This document shows, in pieces, positions 54,037 to 63,997 of a DNA stretch of 64,000 bases. The notes under the pieces were generated by a model. The model made no database searches, was not told the origin of the DNA, and was given only the letters and a program-made list of their open reading frames with translations. A program made the position numbers and the translations under genes. The stretch is from Devosia oryziradicis (GTDB lineage Bacteria; Pseudomonadota; Alphaproteobacteria; Rhizobiales; Devosiaceae), in the NCBI RefSeq assembly GCF_016698645.1, contig NZ_CP068047.1:2949001-3013000 (forward strand). Reading direction: 5' to 3'. Position 1 is the first letter of the stretch. Each line of letters starts with the position of its first letter.

Positions 54037-56915
54037 AGGCTCCGCGCCTTCTCGTACCATTTTTCAGCCGCGGCGCTGACTTCGGCCCGCATGGTCGTGA
54101 CATCGAGCTCAAGCAGCTCGAAACTGGGATAGTGCGTCAACCCGGCCAGCAATTCCTTGAAGGCATCGGTCCAGGCCTCGTCCTTGAAAGGGCTGACCAA
54201 CGCCGAACTCATGACCTGCAGGATGGTCGAATAGACGCCGTGGATTTCGGCCAGCCTCGCGCCCTCGGGCACCAGGTCGGCCGCCGCCAGGCGGGACAGG
54301 ACGGTGGCGGTCAAGGCCTGCGGCAGACCGAGCAGGTGGCCGGCGACAAGCTGAGCCGATTGGGCAATGAATTCAAGGTCGACCAACCCACCCTCGGCGA
54401 GCTTCAGGTCGAATGGATGGCGCGCCGGGCGCTCCTTGGCCATCAGCGCGCGCATGGAGACCACGTCATCGATGGTCTTGCCCACGTCGCGGCTGCGCGA
54501 CATCACCTCGGCAATGGCGGCGTCCACTTCGGATGCGAAGCCCCGGTCGGCGACGATCACGCGAGCCCGGCTCAGCGCCAGATGCTCCCAGGTCCAGGCA
54601 TTGTCCCGGTGATAGGCGCTGAAGCCCGACAGGCTGGTGGCGAGCGGTCCGGCATTGCCCGAAGGCCGCAGCCGCATATCGGCCTCGTAGAGCACGCCTT
54701 CCGCCGTGGGTGACGTCACCGCCGCGACGAGGCGCTGGGTCAACCTTGTATAATAGTGGTTCGTGCTCAGAGGCTTGCCGCCGTCGGATTCACCATCGGG
54801 CGCATCGTAGAGCAGGATGAAATCGAGATCGGAGGTGACCGTCATCTCACGGCTGGCCATCTTGCCGAAGCCCAGAAGGGCGACGCGGCCGCCAGTGATC
54901 ACGCCGTGGCGGCGCTCGAACTCGGCGCGGACGCTGCCGAACAGCCGTGTTACCAGCGTTTCGGCCAAAGCCGTGAACTGCTCCCCTGCCCCGCTGGCGC
55001 TGACGGTGCCCGAGAGCAACCCGGCGGCGATGAGGAATTTCTGCTCCTGCCCGATGATGCGGGCACGATCGATGATTTCCTCGTAGGACCGCGATTCCGC
55101 GAGGAAGGCATCGACCTTGGCGATCAGCACGTCGCGGTGGGTCACGTCATTGGCGAAGGCCGGGTCGATCAGTCCATCCATGACATGGGCGCGGTGAATG
55201 ACGGCCTCGGACATGCGCGGGGCCGACGCCATCAGCTGCACCAGCAGGGTGCGCAGGCTCGCATGGCTGCGCAGCAGCGCGAACAGCTGCACGCCGGTGG
55301 GCAGGCGCGAGAGGAAGCTGTCGAATTTTGCCAGCGCCTCGTCCGCATTGCCTGCGCCGCTCAGCGTGGTCAGCAGGGCCGGCAGCAGTTCGGTCAGATG
55401 GGCGCGGGCCGCAGCGGCGCGGGTGGCCGGATAGCTGCCATAATGCCACTTGCGCACGGTCTCGATGGCCTTGGACGGGTCGGCAAATCCCATGCTGGCG
55501 AGGGTTTCCACCGTGCCAGGATCGTCGTCATTGCCGGTAAAGACCAGGTTGCCCCCGCCGGCGCCGAGGCTCTCGCCCTCGGTGAACAGTTCGGAATAGT
55601 AGCCGACAACCCGTTCGAGCGCGGCGCGGTAGCCGGCTTCGAACGCCCGCAGGTCCGGCTCGCCAACCAGCCGCCCGATGGTCGCGACCTCTTCGGGCGA
55701 GGCCGGCATGACATGGGTCTGCTCGTCGCGCAGCATCTGGAGGCGGTTCTCCACAGCCCGGAGATACCAGTAGGTCTGGGTGAGCTCGGTCGCCGCCTTG
55801 GGCGTGATCCAGTTGGCGTCGGCAAGAGCCGCCAGCGCATGGGCGGTGGGCTTGACGCGCAGGGTCTTGTCGCGGCCGCCTGCAATCAACTGCTGGGTCT
55901 GGGTGAAGAACTCGATCTCGCGGATCCCGCCGCGGCCGAGCTTGACGTTGTGGCCCTCGACGCGGATATCGCCGACATTCTTGGTGATGTTGATCTGGCG
56001 CTTCATCGCCTGGATATCGGCAATGGTGGCGAAGTCGAGATGCTTGCGCCAGACATAGGGCGCCAGCGCCCGCAGGAAAGCCTCCCCCACCTGCCGATCG
56101 CCGGCGCAGGCTCGTGCCTTGATCCAGGCGGCACGCTCCCAGTTCTGCCCGCGGCTTTCGTAATAGGCGAGAGCCGCGTCGAAGGAGATGGCGACCGGGG
56201 TAGAGCCCGGATCGGGACGCAGCCGCAGGTCGGTGCGGAAGACATAGCCGTGCGCCTGCCGGTCCTCCATCAGCGCCACGAGCTTCTGCACCATGCGGGA
56301 ATAGAACTTGGTCGCCTCGGAAGGGTCGACGAGCACGCCCTTTTCAAGATCGTAGAAGGCGACGATGTCGATATCGGACGAGTAGTTGAGCTCCTGCCCG
56401 CCATGCTTGCCCAGGGCGAAGATGGCGAGGCCCGAATTGGCAGCCGTGGCCGCGGCGGCGGGAATGGCCAGCAGGCCCTTCTCGGCGGCCTGGCGCATCA
56501 GCAGATTGAGCGACGCCTCGAGCGCTGCGTCGGCAAGGTCCGATAGCGCCGCGGTGGACTGAGCCGTGGTCCAGGCGCCGCCCGTTTCTGCCACGGCGGC
56601 CAGCAGCGCCGTTCGCCCCTTGGCGATGCGAAGCACCGGAGCCAGCGCGTCCTCGGTGGAGGCGGTGCGGCCCAGGGTCTCGACGATGTCGATAATGTCA
56701 GAAAAGGCGCCGTCGGCAGTGTCGGCCAGGGCGGAAACGAGCCATTCGGCATTCTGCTGGGCAAGCGAGAGCAGATAGGGTGCCGACTCCAGCAGTGGGC
56801 CGAGTGTGGCACTGGCCACGCGCAAGGCCGCCTGCTGATCGGGGGGCAGACCACCCAGCCAGGCATCAAAGCGCGGGGTGGCAATGCTGGGCAAGGGGGC
56901 GAGTTTGATGGGCAT
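54033..56915 (-). CDS. glnE: Bifunctional glutamine synthetase adenylyltransferase/deadenylase
   Basis: Adds AMP to, or removes it by phosphorolysis from, glutamine synthetase in response to PII protein, setting nitrogen assimilation. The 960-residue protein has two nucleotidyltransferase domains. The N-terminal deadenylase shows FALGKHGGQELNYSSDIDIVAFYD near 190-215 and the C-terminal adenylylase LLGFGKMASREMTVTSDLDFILLYD near 685-710. The double-Asp motifs DIDI and DLDF hold the metals. I chose the ATG at 56915 (MPIKLAPLP); the frame extends 69 bases upstream. It is the last gene of the minus-strand core block, after the two-component system, as in other Hyphomicrobiales. Confidence 0.95.
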   Translation of the reverse strand: MPIKLAPLPSIATPRFDAWLGGLPPDQQAALRVASATLGPLLESAPYLLSLAQQNAEWLVSALADTADGAFSDIIDIVETLGRTASTEDALAPVLRIAKGRTALLAAVAETGGAWTTAQSTAALSDLADAALEASLNLLMRQAAEKGLLAIPAAAATAANSGLAIFALGKHGGQELNYSSDIDIVAFYDLEKGVLVDPSEATKFYSRMVQKLVALMEDRQAHGYVFRTDLRLRPDPGSTPVAISFDAALAYYESRGQNWERAAWIKARACAGDRQVGEAFLRALAPYVWRKHLDFATIADIQAMKRQINITKNVGDIRVEGHNVKLGRGGIREIEFFTQTQQLIAGGRDKTLRVKPTAHALAALADANWITPKAATELTQTYWYLRAVENRLQMLRDEQTHVMPASPEEVATIGRLVGEPDLRAFEAGYRAALERVVGYYSELFTEGESLGAGGGNLVFTGNDDDPGTVETLASMGFADPSKAIETVRKWHYGSYPATRAAAARAHLTELLPALLTTLSGAGNADEALAKFDSFLSRLPTGVQLFALLRSHASLRTLLVQLMASAPRMSEAVIHRAHVMDGLIDPAFANDVTHRDVLIAKVDAFLAESRSYEEIIDRARIIGQEQKFLIAAGLLSGTVSASGAGEQFTALAETLVTRLFGSVRAEFERRHGVITGGRVALLGFGKMASREMTVTSDLDFILLYDAPDGESDGGKPLSTNHYYTRLTQRLVAAVTSPTAEGVLYEADMRLRPSGNAGPLATSLSGFSAYHRDNAWTWEHLALSRARVIVADRGFASEVDAAIAEVMSRSRDVGKTIDDVVSMRALMAKERPARHPFDLKLAEGGLVDLEFIAQSAQLVAGHLLGLPQALTATVLSRLAAADLVPEGARLAEIHGVYSTILQVMSSALVSPFKDEAWTDAFKELLAGLTHYPSFELLELDVTTMRAEVSAAAEKWYEKARSL

Positions 56916-56996
56916 GGTTGAGGGATAGCGTGATGGCTGGGGTGGGGCAAGCCGGGGACTTCGCTGTACGCCCAGCCTAGCCACAGGTCCGAGCCA

Positions 56997-58418
56997 TCAA
57001 CCCGGGAGGTCGATCACCGCCCGGACACCCGGCGCATTGTCCTCGATCCTGAACTCACCGCCATGCAGGCGCGTCACGGCGTCGACCAGCGACAGGCCCA
57101 GGCCCGAGCCGGTTTCCGAGCGGCTCTTTTCCAGCCGGACGAACCGTTCGAGGACGCGCTTGCGATCGGCTTCGGGGATACCAGGACCATTGTCCGCCAC
57201 TTCGATCAGCACCCGTCCGCCGGCCCGGCGCAGGCCGACGGCAATACGCCCCTGCCCTTCTCCTTCAGGCTTGGCATATTTCACGGCGTTTTCCAGCAGG
57301 TTGACCATGGCTTGGCCGATAAGCTCACGATTGCCGCGGAGATGGACGCCTTCGGCAATGGCCGTCTCGACGACGATGCCTTCGTCCTCGGCCACCGGGC
57401 CGTAGAGTTCGGCAAGGTCGGCCACGACAGTGCTGACGTCGACATCTGCAAGCGCGCCCGAGGGTGCTCCGGCCTCGGCCCGCGCGATCATCAGCAGCGC
57501 GTTGAACGTCTGGATCAGCCGATCGCTTTCGGCAATCGTCGTCTCCAGCGCCCGCTGGCGGCTTTCCTCGCTGGCTCCGTCCCGCAAGGCGGATTCAGCC
57601 TGGTTGCGCAGCCGCGTCAGCGGCGTCTTGAGGTCATGGGCGACATTGTCGGTGACCTCCTTGAGACCCTGCAGCAGCTGTTCGATGCGGTCGAGCATGG
57701 CGTTGAGGTTGGTGGCCAGCCCGTCGAACTCGTCATTGCGCCGGGTGACCGGCACACGCTCGCTGAGATTGCCCGACATGATCTTGGTGGAGGTATCGCG
57801 GATCGTATCGATTCGCTTGAGCACGCGGCGCGCCGTGACCCCGCCGGCAATCACCGAGAACAGGATGATGCCAAGCACGCCGAACATGAAGCTCTGGACG
57901 ATGATGGCGGAAAAGCCCCGGCGTTCAACCACGTCGCGCCCGACGACCAGCCGCATGCCGTTGCTGAGTTCAACCGAGCGGACCACGGCGAAGCCGGGCC
58001 GTGGCGGCGGCGCCAGGTCCCCGGCCGGTCCTTCGGGCGGAGGGTCTGCCAGCGGGTCGGCGCGCTCGTAGTCGAAGCTGTAGATGCCCGGATCGATCAG
58101 CACGTTGGCCGGTATGTCGGTCACATTGCCCAGCAGATACTGGCCTGATGTATCACCCAGGAAATAGACGCCCGGCCCCGGATTGCGCGACAGCCGCTCG
58201 ACGGCAAAGGCCAGGGCGCGAATGCCCTGGTTGGTGTCGATGCGCTGCAGCACGCGCACTTCCCGGTCGATGTCGTTGGCCTGCTGGCGCTGGATCTGCA
58301 CGCTGGACTGCCAGGTGATAAAGGCCAGCAGCAGGATGGAGAAGATCGAGAAGATCAGGATGAACGTGGCCGTCAGCCTGACCGTCGAGGTGCGCCAGAG
58401 TTGAACGAGACGGCTCAA
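56997..58418 (-). CDS. Two-component sensor histidine kinase
   Basis: Membrane kinase of 473 aa paired with the response regulator three bases upstream. Helices at about 13-35 and 175-197 bracket a periplasmic sensor of about 140 residues. A HAMP domain (RRVLKRIDTIRDTSTKIMSGNLSERVPV) precedes the His box VAHDLKTPLTRLRNQAE. The catalytic domain has LLENAVKYAKPE, VADNGPGIPE and GSGLGLSLVDAV. Translation appears to begin at a TTG at 58418. Its place between glnE and the Do protease suggests a role in envelope stress sensing, which remains inference. Confidence 0.9.
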   Translation of the reverse strand: MSRLVQLWRTSTVRLTATFILIFSIFSILLLAFITWQSSVQIQRQQANDIDREVRVLQRIDTNQGIRALAFAVERLSRNPGPGVYFLGDTSGQYLLGNVTDIPANVLIDPGIYSFDYERADPLADPPPEGPAGDLAPPPRPGFAVVRSVELSNGMRLVVGRDVVERRGFSAIIVQSFMFGVLGIILFSVIAGGVTARRVLKRIDTIRDTSTKIMSGNLSERVPVTRRNDEFDGLATNLNAMLDRIEQLLQGLKEVTDNVAHDLKTPLTRLRNQAESALRDGASEESRQRALETTIAESDRLIQTFNALLMIARAEAGAPSGALADVDVSTVVADLAELYGPVAEDEGIVVETAIAEGVHLRGNRELIGQAMVNLLENAVKYAKPEGEGQGRIAVGLRRAGGRVLIEVADNGPGIPEADRKRVLERFVRLEKSRSETGSGLGLSLVDAVTRLHGGEFRIEDNAPGVRAVIDLPG

Positions 58419-58421
58419 GGT

Positions 58422-59093
58422 CTAGTCTCGGATCATGTAGCCGGCGCCGCGCACGGTATGCAGCAGCGGGGTGGCATGACCCTTGTCGATCTTGGAGCGC
58501 AACCGCGACATATGAACGTCGATGACGTTGGTCTGCGGGTCGAAATGGTAGTCCCAGACATTTTCGAGCAGCATGGTGCGGGTTACCACCTTGCCGGCAT
58601 TCTTCATCAGGTATTCGAGCAGGCGGAATTCGCGCGGCTGCAGCAGCACGGTCTCGCCATCACGCTCGACCTTGCGGGACAGACGATCGAGGCTGAGGCC
58701 ACCCACTTCATAGCTGGTGGCAGCTTCGGACGGGCTGGAGCGCCTGGCGAGCACTTCGACGCGCGCCAGCAGTTCGGTAAAGGCATAGGGCTTGGTGAGG
58801 TAGTCGTCGCCGCCGGCGCGCAGGCCCGTCACGCGGTCATCGACTTCGCCCAGCGCGGAAAGGATCAGCACCGGCGTCTTGTCGTCCTCGGCACGCAGGG
58901 ACTCCACGATGGAGAGGCCATCGCGGCGCGGCAGCATGCGATCAATGATGAGGACATCGTAATCCATGCCCGAGGCCATGGCGTAGCCGGTTTCGCCATC
59001 GGCTGCGTGATGGGTGACATGGCCGGCTTCGTCGAGAGCCTGGATCAGGTAGCTGGCGGCCTCGCGGTCGTCTTCAATCAGCAGGATCTTCAC
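58422..59093 (-). CDS. OmpR-family response regulator
   Basis: DNA-binding regulator of 223 aa. The receiver domain has the acidic pocket at E7-D9, phospho-acceptor D51 in VLIIDRMLP and K101 in LTKPYAF. The winged-helix output domain follows from about 128 (LLQPREFRLLEYLMKNAGKVVTRTMLLENVWDYHFDPQTNVIDVHMSRLRSKID). I place the start at the GTG at 59093, seven bases after AAGGAG; the frame continues upstream without likeness to the family. It is activated by the adjacent kinase and may control the Do protease gene upstream. Confidence 0.92.
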   Translation of the reverse strand: MKILLIEDDREAASYLIQALDEAGHVTHHAADGETGYAMASGMDYDVLIIDRMLPRRDGLSIVESLRAEDDKTPVLILSALGEVDDRVTGLRAGGDDYLTKPYAFTELLARVEVLARRSSPSEAATSYEVGGLSLDRLSRKVERDGETVLLQPREFRLLEYLMKNAGKVVTRTMLLENVWDYHFDPQTNVIDVHMSRLRSKIDKGHATPLLHTVRGAGYMIRD

Positions 59094-59133
59094 CGCGACG
59101 CTCCTTGGTGACGCTAACGCCTGACTCTTTGTC

Positions 59134-59217
59134 GTCACCATCGGGCCTGACCCGAGGTCACTGATTTTCTCGATATATCGTCAAGTGAAGAGCCCTCGGG
59201 TCAAGCCCGAGGGTGAC
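59134..59217. repeat. Inverted pair of palindromic repeats (REPIN-like) between the response regulator and protease genes
   Basis: Copy 1 begins GTCACCATCGGGCCTGACCC (59134 onward). Copy 2, read from 59217 on the minus strand, begins GTCACCCTCGGGCTTGACCC, so the two are near-identical in inverted orientation. Copy 2 itself is a perfect hairpin, CCCTCGGG/CCCGAGGG at 59193-59213. Similar CTCGGG-TTGA-CCCGAG units are common between rhizobial genes. Confidence 0.7.
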
Positions 59218-59235
59218 GATTGCGGTTGGGTGGTC

Positions 59236-59257
59236 GGCCCGGGTGGAAACCCGGGCC
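59236..59257. terminator. Strong hairpin after the Do protease gene
   Basis: GGCCCGGGT (59236-59244) pairs perfectly with ACCCGGGCC (59249-59257) over a GGAA loop, eight bases past the protease stop. There is no T-run, so it may stabilise the mRNA or act only as a partial terminator. Confidence 0.45.
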
Positions 59258-59264
59258 GTGTCAC

Positions 59265-60803
59265 TTAGTCGGCAGCCAGCGGCAGGCCGATGAAGCGGTC
59301 GTTGCCGTCGCGGCTGGCCTTGATCAGCGCGGTATTGCGGCCCTGTTCCTTGACCGCATCAAGCGCAGCCTCGAACTCTTCGAGCGAGTTGACCGGCTTG
59401 TTGTTGACCTCGAGGATCGCATCCCCAACGGCTAGTCCCTTCTGGGCAGCGGCCGATTCCGGCTCGACGTCCTGGACCAGCAGGCCACCAGCGCCATCGG
59501 CGTTCGGCACCAGTGTCAGGCCGACGCTGGTTTCAGCCGGCAGCGGAGCGGGCGGAACCGGAGGCTGGCCCTGGTCGGCCTGGGCAACCTGCTCCTCGTT
59601 GAGCGTACCCAGCTTCACCGAAACCTTGGTCTCGGCACCATCGCGCCAAATGGTCAGCTCGACACTGGAGTCGGGTGACTTGCCGGCAATGGTGCGGCTG
59701 AGGTCGAGAGCGTCGTCGATGGGGTCGCCGTCGACAGCGGTGATGATGTCGCCCGACTTGACGCCGGCAGGACCGGCGGGGCCGTCTTCGGCAACGTTGC
59801 TGACAATGGCACCCTTGGCATTGGCCAGGCCGACGCCGTCGGCAATGTCCCGGTTCACGTCCTGGATGCCGACGCCCAGATAGCCGCGGGTCACGGTGCC
59901 GTCTTCGATCAGTTGGCCGACGATGCCCTTGACGGTTGCGGCCGGGATGGCGAAGGCGATGCCGACATTGCCGCCATTGGGCGAATAGATGGCGGTATTG
60001 ACGCCGACCACTTCACCCTTGGTGTTGAAGGCCGGGCCACCCGAATTGCCGGTATTCACCGCAGCGTCGATCTGCAGGAAGTCGCCATAGTTCGAGCCGC
60101 CGATATTGCGGCCGGAACCCGAAATGACGCCGACGGTCACGGTGCCGCCCAGGCCGAACGGGTTACCCACGGCAACCACCCAGTCGCCAACGCGGCTGGC
60201 CTCGGTCTCGAAATTCACGAAAGGCAGGTCGGTGCCCTCGATCTTGAGCACGGCCAGGTCGGTGCGTTCGTCGGTGCCGACGATCTTGGCGACCTGCTCG
60301 GTGCCATCGTCGAACACTACCGTTACCTTGGTCGCGTCCTGCACAACGTGGTTGTTGGTGACAACATAGCCATCAGCCGAAATCACGAAGCCGGAGCCTG
60401 CCGCCATGAAGTGGCGGGGCGTCGGCTGGCCACCATTGGGACCGTTACGGCCACCGAACTGATCGCCGAACTGATCGAAGAAATCGTGGAAGGGGTGGCC
60501 CTCGGGCAGGTCAGGGAAATTGAAATCGAACTCGCCGCCGCGGCGCTGCATGTTGCTCGGGCTTTCCTCGGCTTCGACAAGGATCGAGACCACCGCTGGC
60601 TTGACCGCCTCGACGAGGTCGGCAAAGCCGGCCTGGGGTTGCGTGGCCTGGGGAACGGTGATCTGGGCGGCGTTCTGCACCTGCGCAGTCGCAGCCTGAC
60701 CGGTCATCACGAAGGCGGTGGAGACACCGCCGATACCGACCAGCAGCGCCAGGGCGGAGGCCCCGAGCCAGCGGCTGGTACGCTTCAGAATGGTCGAGCG
60801 CAT
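59265..60803 (-). CDS. Do-like periplasmic serine protease (DegP/HtrA family)
   Basis: Envelope protease and chaperone of 512 aa that degrades misfolded exported proteins. The N-terminal signal or anchor is RTSRWLGASALALLVGIGGVSTAFV. The trypsin-like domain has the full triad H152 (VVTNNHVV), D182 (ERTDLAVLKI) and S254 (TGNSGGPAF). Two PDZ domains follow (GYLGVGIQDVNRDIADGVG and TSVGLTLVPNADGAGG). A Gly/Asn/Pro-rich loop at about 110-130 (HPFHDFF, GGRNGPNGG) is family-typical. Start: ATG at 60803, ten bases after GGAG; the ATG nine bases earlier is too close to the site. Lies in the conserved run from ccm genes to glnE. Confidence 0.93.
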   Translation of the reverse strand: MRSTILKRTSRWLGASALALLVGIGGVSTAFVMTGQAATAQVQNAAQITVPQATQPQAGFADLVEAVKPAVVSILVEAEESPSNMQRRGGEFDFNFPDLPEGHPFHDFFDQFGDQFGGRNGPNGGQPTPRHFMAAGSGFVISADGYVVTNNHVVQDATKVTVVFDDGTEQVAKIVGTDERTDLAVLKIEGTDLPFVNFETEASRVGDWVVAVGNPFGLGGTVTVGVISGSGRNIGGSNYGDFLQIDAAVNTGNSGGPAFNTKGEVVGVNTAIYSPNGGNVGIAFAIPAATVKGIVGQLIEDGTVTRGYLGVGIQDVNRDIADGVGLANAKGAIVSNVAEDGPAGPAGVKSGDIITAVDGDPIDDALDLSRTIAGKSPDSSVELTIWRDGAETKVSVKLGTLNEEQVAQADQGQPPVPPAPLPAETSVGLTLVPNADGAGGLLVQDVEPESAAAQKGLAVGDAILEVNNKPVNSLEEFEAALDAVKEQGRNTALIKASRDGNDRFIGLPLAAD

Positions 60804-60928
60804 GTAAGTCATTCTCCTTCGGCAAGCCCTCAACAGCTTGTGGGCCTAGATATGGAATGCGCCGCCTTTCTTGGAAGTTGCGCCAACATTAAACCTTGGC
60901 AATGTTGGCGGCGGGATTGGGGCAATCC

Positions 60929-61369
60929 CTACTTCAGCTCGTCCAGCGCTGCCTGCTCTTCGGCACTCAGGCCCGACTCCGCCACCCGCCGCCTGCGGGC
61001 GGTTACAAGCAGGGTCCCCAGTCCCGCCAGCAGCAAGACCGGCGCGGCGATCCACAGCAGCAGCGTGTGCCCGTTCACGCGTGGATTGAGCAGCACATAT
61101 TCGCCGTAGCGGTCGACCAGGTATTGCCGCACCGCCTCGTCGCTGTCGCCGGCTACCAGCCGCTCGCGCACCAGCACGCGGAGGTCCTTGGCGAGGTCCG
61201 CGTCGCTGTCGTCGATGGACTGGTTCTGGCAGACCAGGCACCGCAGCCCCGCCGAAATATCCCGCGCCCGCTGCTCGAGAACGGGATCGTCGAGGATTTC
61301 ATCGGGGCTGAGCGCTAAAACCGGAGCAGCAAGGCATAGAGCCAATAGCAGTGCGCGAAGCCAGGTCAT
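60929..61369 (-). CDS. ccmH: Cytochrome c maturation protein CcmH (CycL)
   Basis: Membrane-anchored thiol protein of 146 aa that keeps the CxxCH heme-binding motif of apocytochrome c reduced for heme attachment. The signal peptide is the first 20 residues, the redox motif LRCLVCQN has C44 and C47, and a C-terminal helix ([21 protein letters not shown]) anchors it. Its ATG overlaps the ccmF stop (ATGA), so it is co-translated with ccmF. Confidence 0.95.
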   Translation of the reverse strand: MTWLRALLLALCLAAPVLALSPDEILDDPVLEQRARDISAGLRCLVCQNQSIDDSDADLAKDLRVLVRERLVAGDSDEAVRQYLVDRYGEYVLLNPRVNGHTLLLWIAAPVLLLAGLGTLLVTARRRRVAESGLSAEEQAALDELK

Positions 61370-63339
61370 TGCGCGGCCTGTGGCATCGGTTTGGCAGCGC
61401 GCCGGGGCGCACCGACACGCAGCTTGCGGTCGGTCAGCGACAGGAAGCCGGCAAAGGCCATGAGCAGCGCACCCAGCCAGATCAGCGTGATGTAAGGCTT
61501 GTGCCAGATGCGGATGACATGAGTGTCGTCCAGCGGCTCGCCGAGTTGCAGGTAGAGCTGGGAGAAGCCATAGGTCTGGATCGCCGCTTCGGTGGTGGGC
61601 ATGCCCGAAGCCACATAGGTCCGGCGATCGGCCAGCATCTGGCGGGTTCCACCGTCCGGCGCGGTCACCGTGAAGCTGCCCTCGTCGGAGACATAGTTGG
61701 GGCCCTCGACCGTGTCGAAGCTGTCGAACGCTACGACATAGCCCGAAAGCTCGGCGCTCTCGCCCGGGTTTAGCGTGGTCACGAGCTCTGTCTCCCAGGC
61801 CGTGGTGGCGACAATGCCGAGCACCGTGATGCCGATACCGAAATGGGCGATGGCGGTGGACCAGGCGGTACGCGGCAGGCCGGTCAGCCGGCGCCAGCTT
61901 TCGCCCAGCGGAATGCGTCCGACGCGGCTGCGGTCCACCAGTTCGGCAATGGCTCCGAAGGCCACCCAGAAGCCCAGCAGCAGGCCGAGCGGCGCAAGGG
62001 AAATGGTGGCACCGCCCAGCGCCGAAATCAGGATCGCCGCAAAGATCGCCAGTGCCGCGGCGCCGATCAACCGTTGCGCGGCGGCCACGATATCGGCGCG
62101 CTTCCAGGCCAGCAGTGGACCGAAGGGCAGCACCAGTAACAGCGGCGCCATCAGCGCGCCGAAGGTGAGATTGAAGAACGGCGCGCCCACCGAGATGGTC
62201 GTGCCGGTGAGGGCGTCGAGCAGCAGCGGATAGAGGGTGCCGACCAGCACGGCGCCGACCGCCGTTGCCAGGAACAGGTTGTTGAGGATCAACGCGCCCT
62301 CGCGGCTCACCGGAGCGAACAGCCCGCCCTGCCGCAGCGACGCCGCGCGAAAGGCAAAGAGCGCGAATGCCCCCCCGATGACCAGCGCCAGCAGCGTCAG
62401 GATGACCAGGCCGCGGGTCGGATCGCTGGCAAAGGTATGGACCGAGGTCAGGATGCCCGAGCGCACGAGGAACGTGCCGAGAAGCGACAGGGAAAAGGTG
62501 ATGATCGACAGGAAGATCGTCCAGATCTTGAGCGCGTTGCGCTTTTCCATCACCAGCGCCGAATGCAGCAGTGCGGTGCCCGCCAGCCAGGGCATGAAGC
62601 TGGCATTTTCAACCGGGTCCCAGAACCACCAGCCGCCCCAGCCGAGCTCGTAATAGGCCCAGTAAGAGCCCATGGCGATGCCCAGGGTGAGGAAAGTCCA
62701 GCTCAGTACCGCCCAGGGGCGCACCCAGCGCGCCCAGGCCTGGTCGATGCGGCCAGATACCAGCGCGGCGACTGCGAAGGAGAAGCAGATCGAAAATCCC
62801 ACATAGCCGGCATAGAGCAGCGGCGGGTGGATCGCGAGGCCGATATCCTGCAGCACCGGGTTTAGGTCATTGCCTTCCAATGGCGCGGGGATCAGCCGGG
62901 CGAAGGGGGTGGACGTGAAGATGGTGAAGCCGGCGAAGGCCGCGGTCAGCAGGCTCTGCGTTGCCAGCACCAGCGTCAGCAGATCGCTGGGCAGCCGGCG
63001 TCCGAACGCTGCGACCATGGCGCCGAAGGCGACCAGGATGGAAATCCAGAGGACCATCGAGCCCTCGTGATTGCCCCAGACACCGGAGATCTTGAAAATC
63101 AGCGGCTTGAGCGAATGCGAATGGCTGGCCGCCAGCAAGAGGCTGAAATCGGAGGTGACGAAGGCCTGGATCAGCGCAGCAAAGGCCACTGCGACCAGGA
63201 TGAACTGGAGGATCGCCCCCTGGCTCAGCACCAGTGCGATGCGCTGGCCCGACCGCCAGAATACAAAGCCGCCGATCGCGGACAGGGTGGCAACTGCAAA
63301 GGCGAGGATGAGGGCGAAGTGACCGAGTTCGATGCTCAT
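61366..63339 (-). CDS. ccmF: Cytochrome c heme lyase subunit CcmF (CycK)
   Basis: Large inner-membrane protein of 657 aa with about 14-15 hydrophobic segments. It works with CcmH and CcmI to ligate heme to apocytochrome c in the periplasm. The tryptophan-rich WWD motif is visible as [19 protein letters not shown] at about 233-251, flanked by the heme-ligating His regions of the family. Between this gene and ccmE lie 184 bases holding an inverted repeat pair, an unusual interruption for a tight ccm operon. Confidence 0.96.
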   Translation of the reverse strand: MSIELGHFALILAFAVATLSAIGGFVFWRSGQRIALVLSQGAILQFILVAVAFAALIQAFVTSDFSLLLAASHSHSLKPLIFKISGVWGNHEGSMVLWISILVAFGAMVAAFGRRLPSDLLTLVLATQSLLTAAFAGFTIFTSTPFARLIPAPLEGNDLNPVLQDIGLAIHPPLLYAGYVGFSICFSFAVAALVSGRIDQAWARWVRPWAVLSWTFLTLGIAMGSYWAYYELGWGGWWFWDPVENASFMPWLAGTALLHSALVMEKRNALKIWTIFLSIITFSLSLLGTFLVRSGILTSVHTFASDPTRGLVILTLLALVIGGAFALFAFRAASLRQGGLFAPVSREGALILNNLFLATAVGAVLVGTLYPLLLDALTGTTISVGAPFFNLTFGALMAPLLLVLPFGPLLAWKRADIVAAAQRLIGAAALAIFAAILISALGGATISLAPLGLLLGFWVAFGAIAELVDRSRVGRIPLGESWRRLTGLPRTAWSTAIAHFGIGITVLGIVATTAWETELVTTLNPGESAELSGYVVAFDSFDTVEGPNYVSDEGSFTVTAPDGGTRQMLADRRTYVASGMPTTEAAIQTYGFSQLYLQLGEPLDDTHVIRIWHKPYITLIWLGALLMAFAGFLSLTDRKLRVGAPRRAAKPMPQAAQ

Positions 63340-63376
63340 GGACCGGCAGCCTCGACATTCGTGACTGCGGCGGCAT

Positions 63377-63497
63377 CACCCTCATCCTTGATCCCTCCCC
63401 ACAAGGGGGAGGGAGACGACTGCACCACTGGTGCCCACGATAACCCGGCAAACACTGAGCAGGCTTCCCTCCCCCTTGTGGGGAGGGAATGAGGGTG
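63377..63497. repeat. Inverted pair of palindromic repeats (REPIN-like) between ccmE and ccmF
   Basis: The outer arms CACCCTCAT (63377-63385) and ATGAGGGTG (63489-63497) are perfect complements. Within lie two hairpins, TCCCTCCCC/GGGGAGGGA around 63392-63414 and TTCCCTCCCC/GGGGAGGGAA around 63465-63489. The design matches the element at 40192 and the stems share CTCCCC. Confidence 0.7.
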
Positions 63498-63523
63498 GGG
63501 GTCGGTTCCGCACGAAAGCAAGA

Positions 63524-63997
63524 TCACTCCCCACCCTCCGGCCGCCATTCGCCGCTGGCTTTCAGCGCGTCGACGACTTCTTTGGGAATGTAGTTCTCGT
63601 CGTGCTTGGCCAGGACATTGGTGGCCACAAACGAACCATCCGGCCCCAGGCTCCCCTCTGCGACCACGCCCTGCCCTTCGCGGAACAGGTCGGGCAGAAT
63701 GCCAGTATAGCGGGCCGCAATGTCGGTAGCGCCATCGGTCACGGTGAAGCTGTTGTCCTGCCCCTCGCGAACCCAGGAGCCCTCCTTGACCAGGCCGCCG
63801 AGGCGGATCGGCGTGCCCGCGGAAACCTCGCGCGCCACAACGTCGGAGGGTGAATAGAAGAACACGATCTGGTCGCGCAGCGCTACCAGCACCAGCGTCG
63901 TGGCCAGCGCCACCACCACGGCCAGGCCCGCGATGACCGCAAGCCGCTTCTGTTTGCGCGACCAGCCCTTCTTGCGGACGATGGTGTCGGTGGTCAT
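63524..63997 (-). CDS. ccmE: Cytochrome c maturation protein CcmE (CycJ), heme chaperone
   Basis: Periplasmic heme chaperone of 157 aa held by one N-terminal helix (RLAVIAGLAVVVALATTLVLVAL). It receives heme covalently on H132 in LAKHDENYIP, with Y136 as ligand, and hands it to CcmF. The OB-fold core runs from about 45 to 130 (IRLGGLVKEGSW, DIAARYTGILPDLFREGQGVVAEG). Its start is three bases from the window edge, so ccmI/cycH, expected just upstream, is outside. Confidence 0.96.
   Translation of the reverse strand: MTTDTIVRKKGWSRKQKRLAVIAGLAVVVALATTLVLVALRDQIVFFYSPSDVVAREVSAGTPIRLGGLVKEGSWVREGQDNSFTVTDGATDIAARYTGILPDLFREGQGVVAEGSLGPDGSFVATNVLAKHDENYIPKEVVDALKASGEWRPEGGE

Noticed and set aside
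54756..56546. Plus-strand open frame of 596 codons opposite glnE
   Set aside because: Same reason: shadow of a confident core gene, His/Gly/Arg-rich with no domains.
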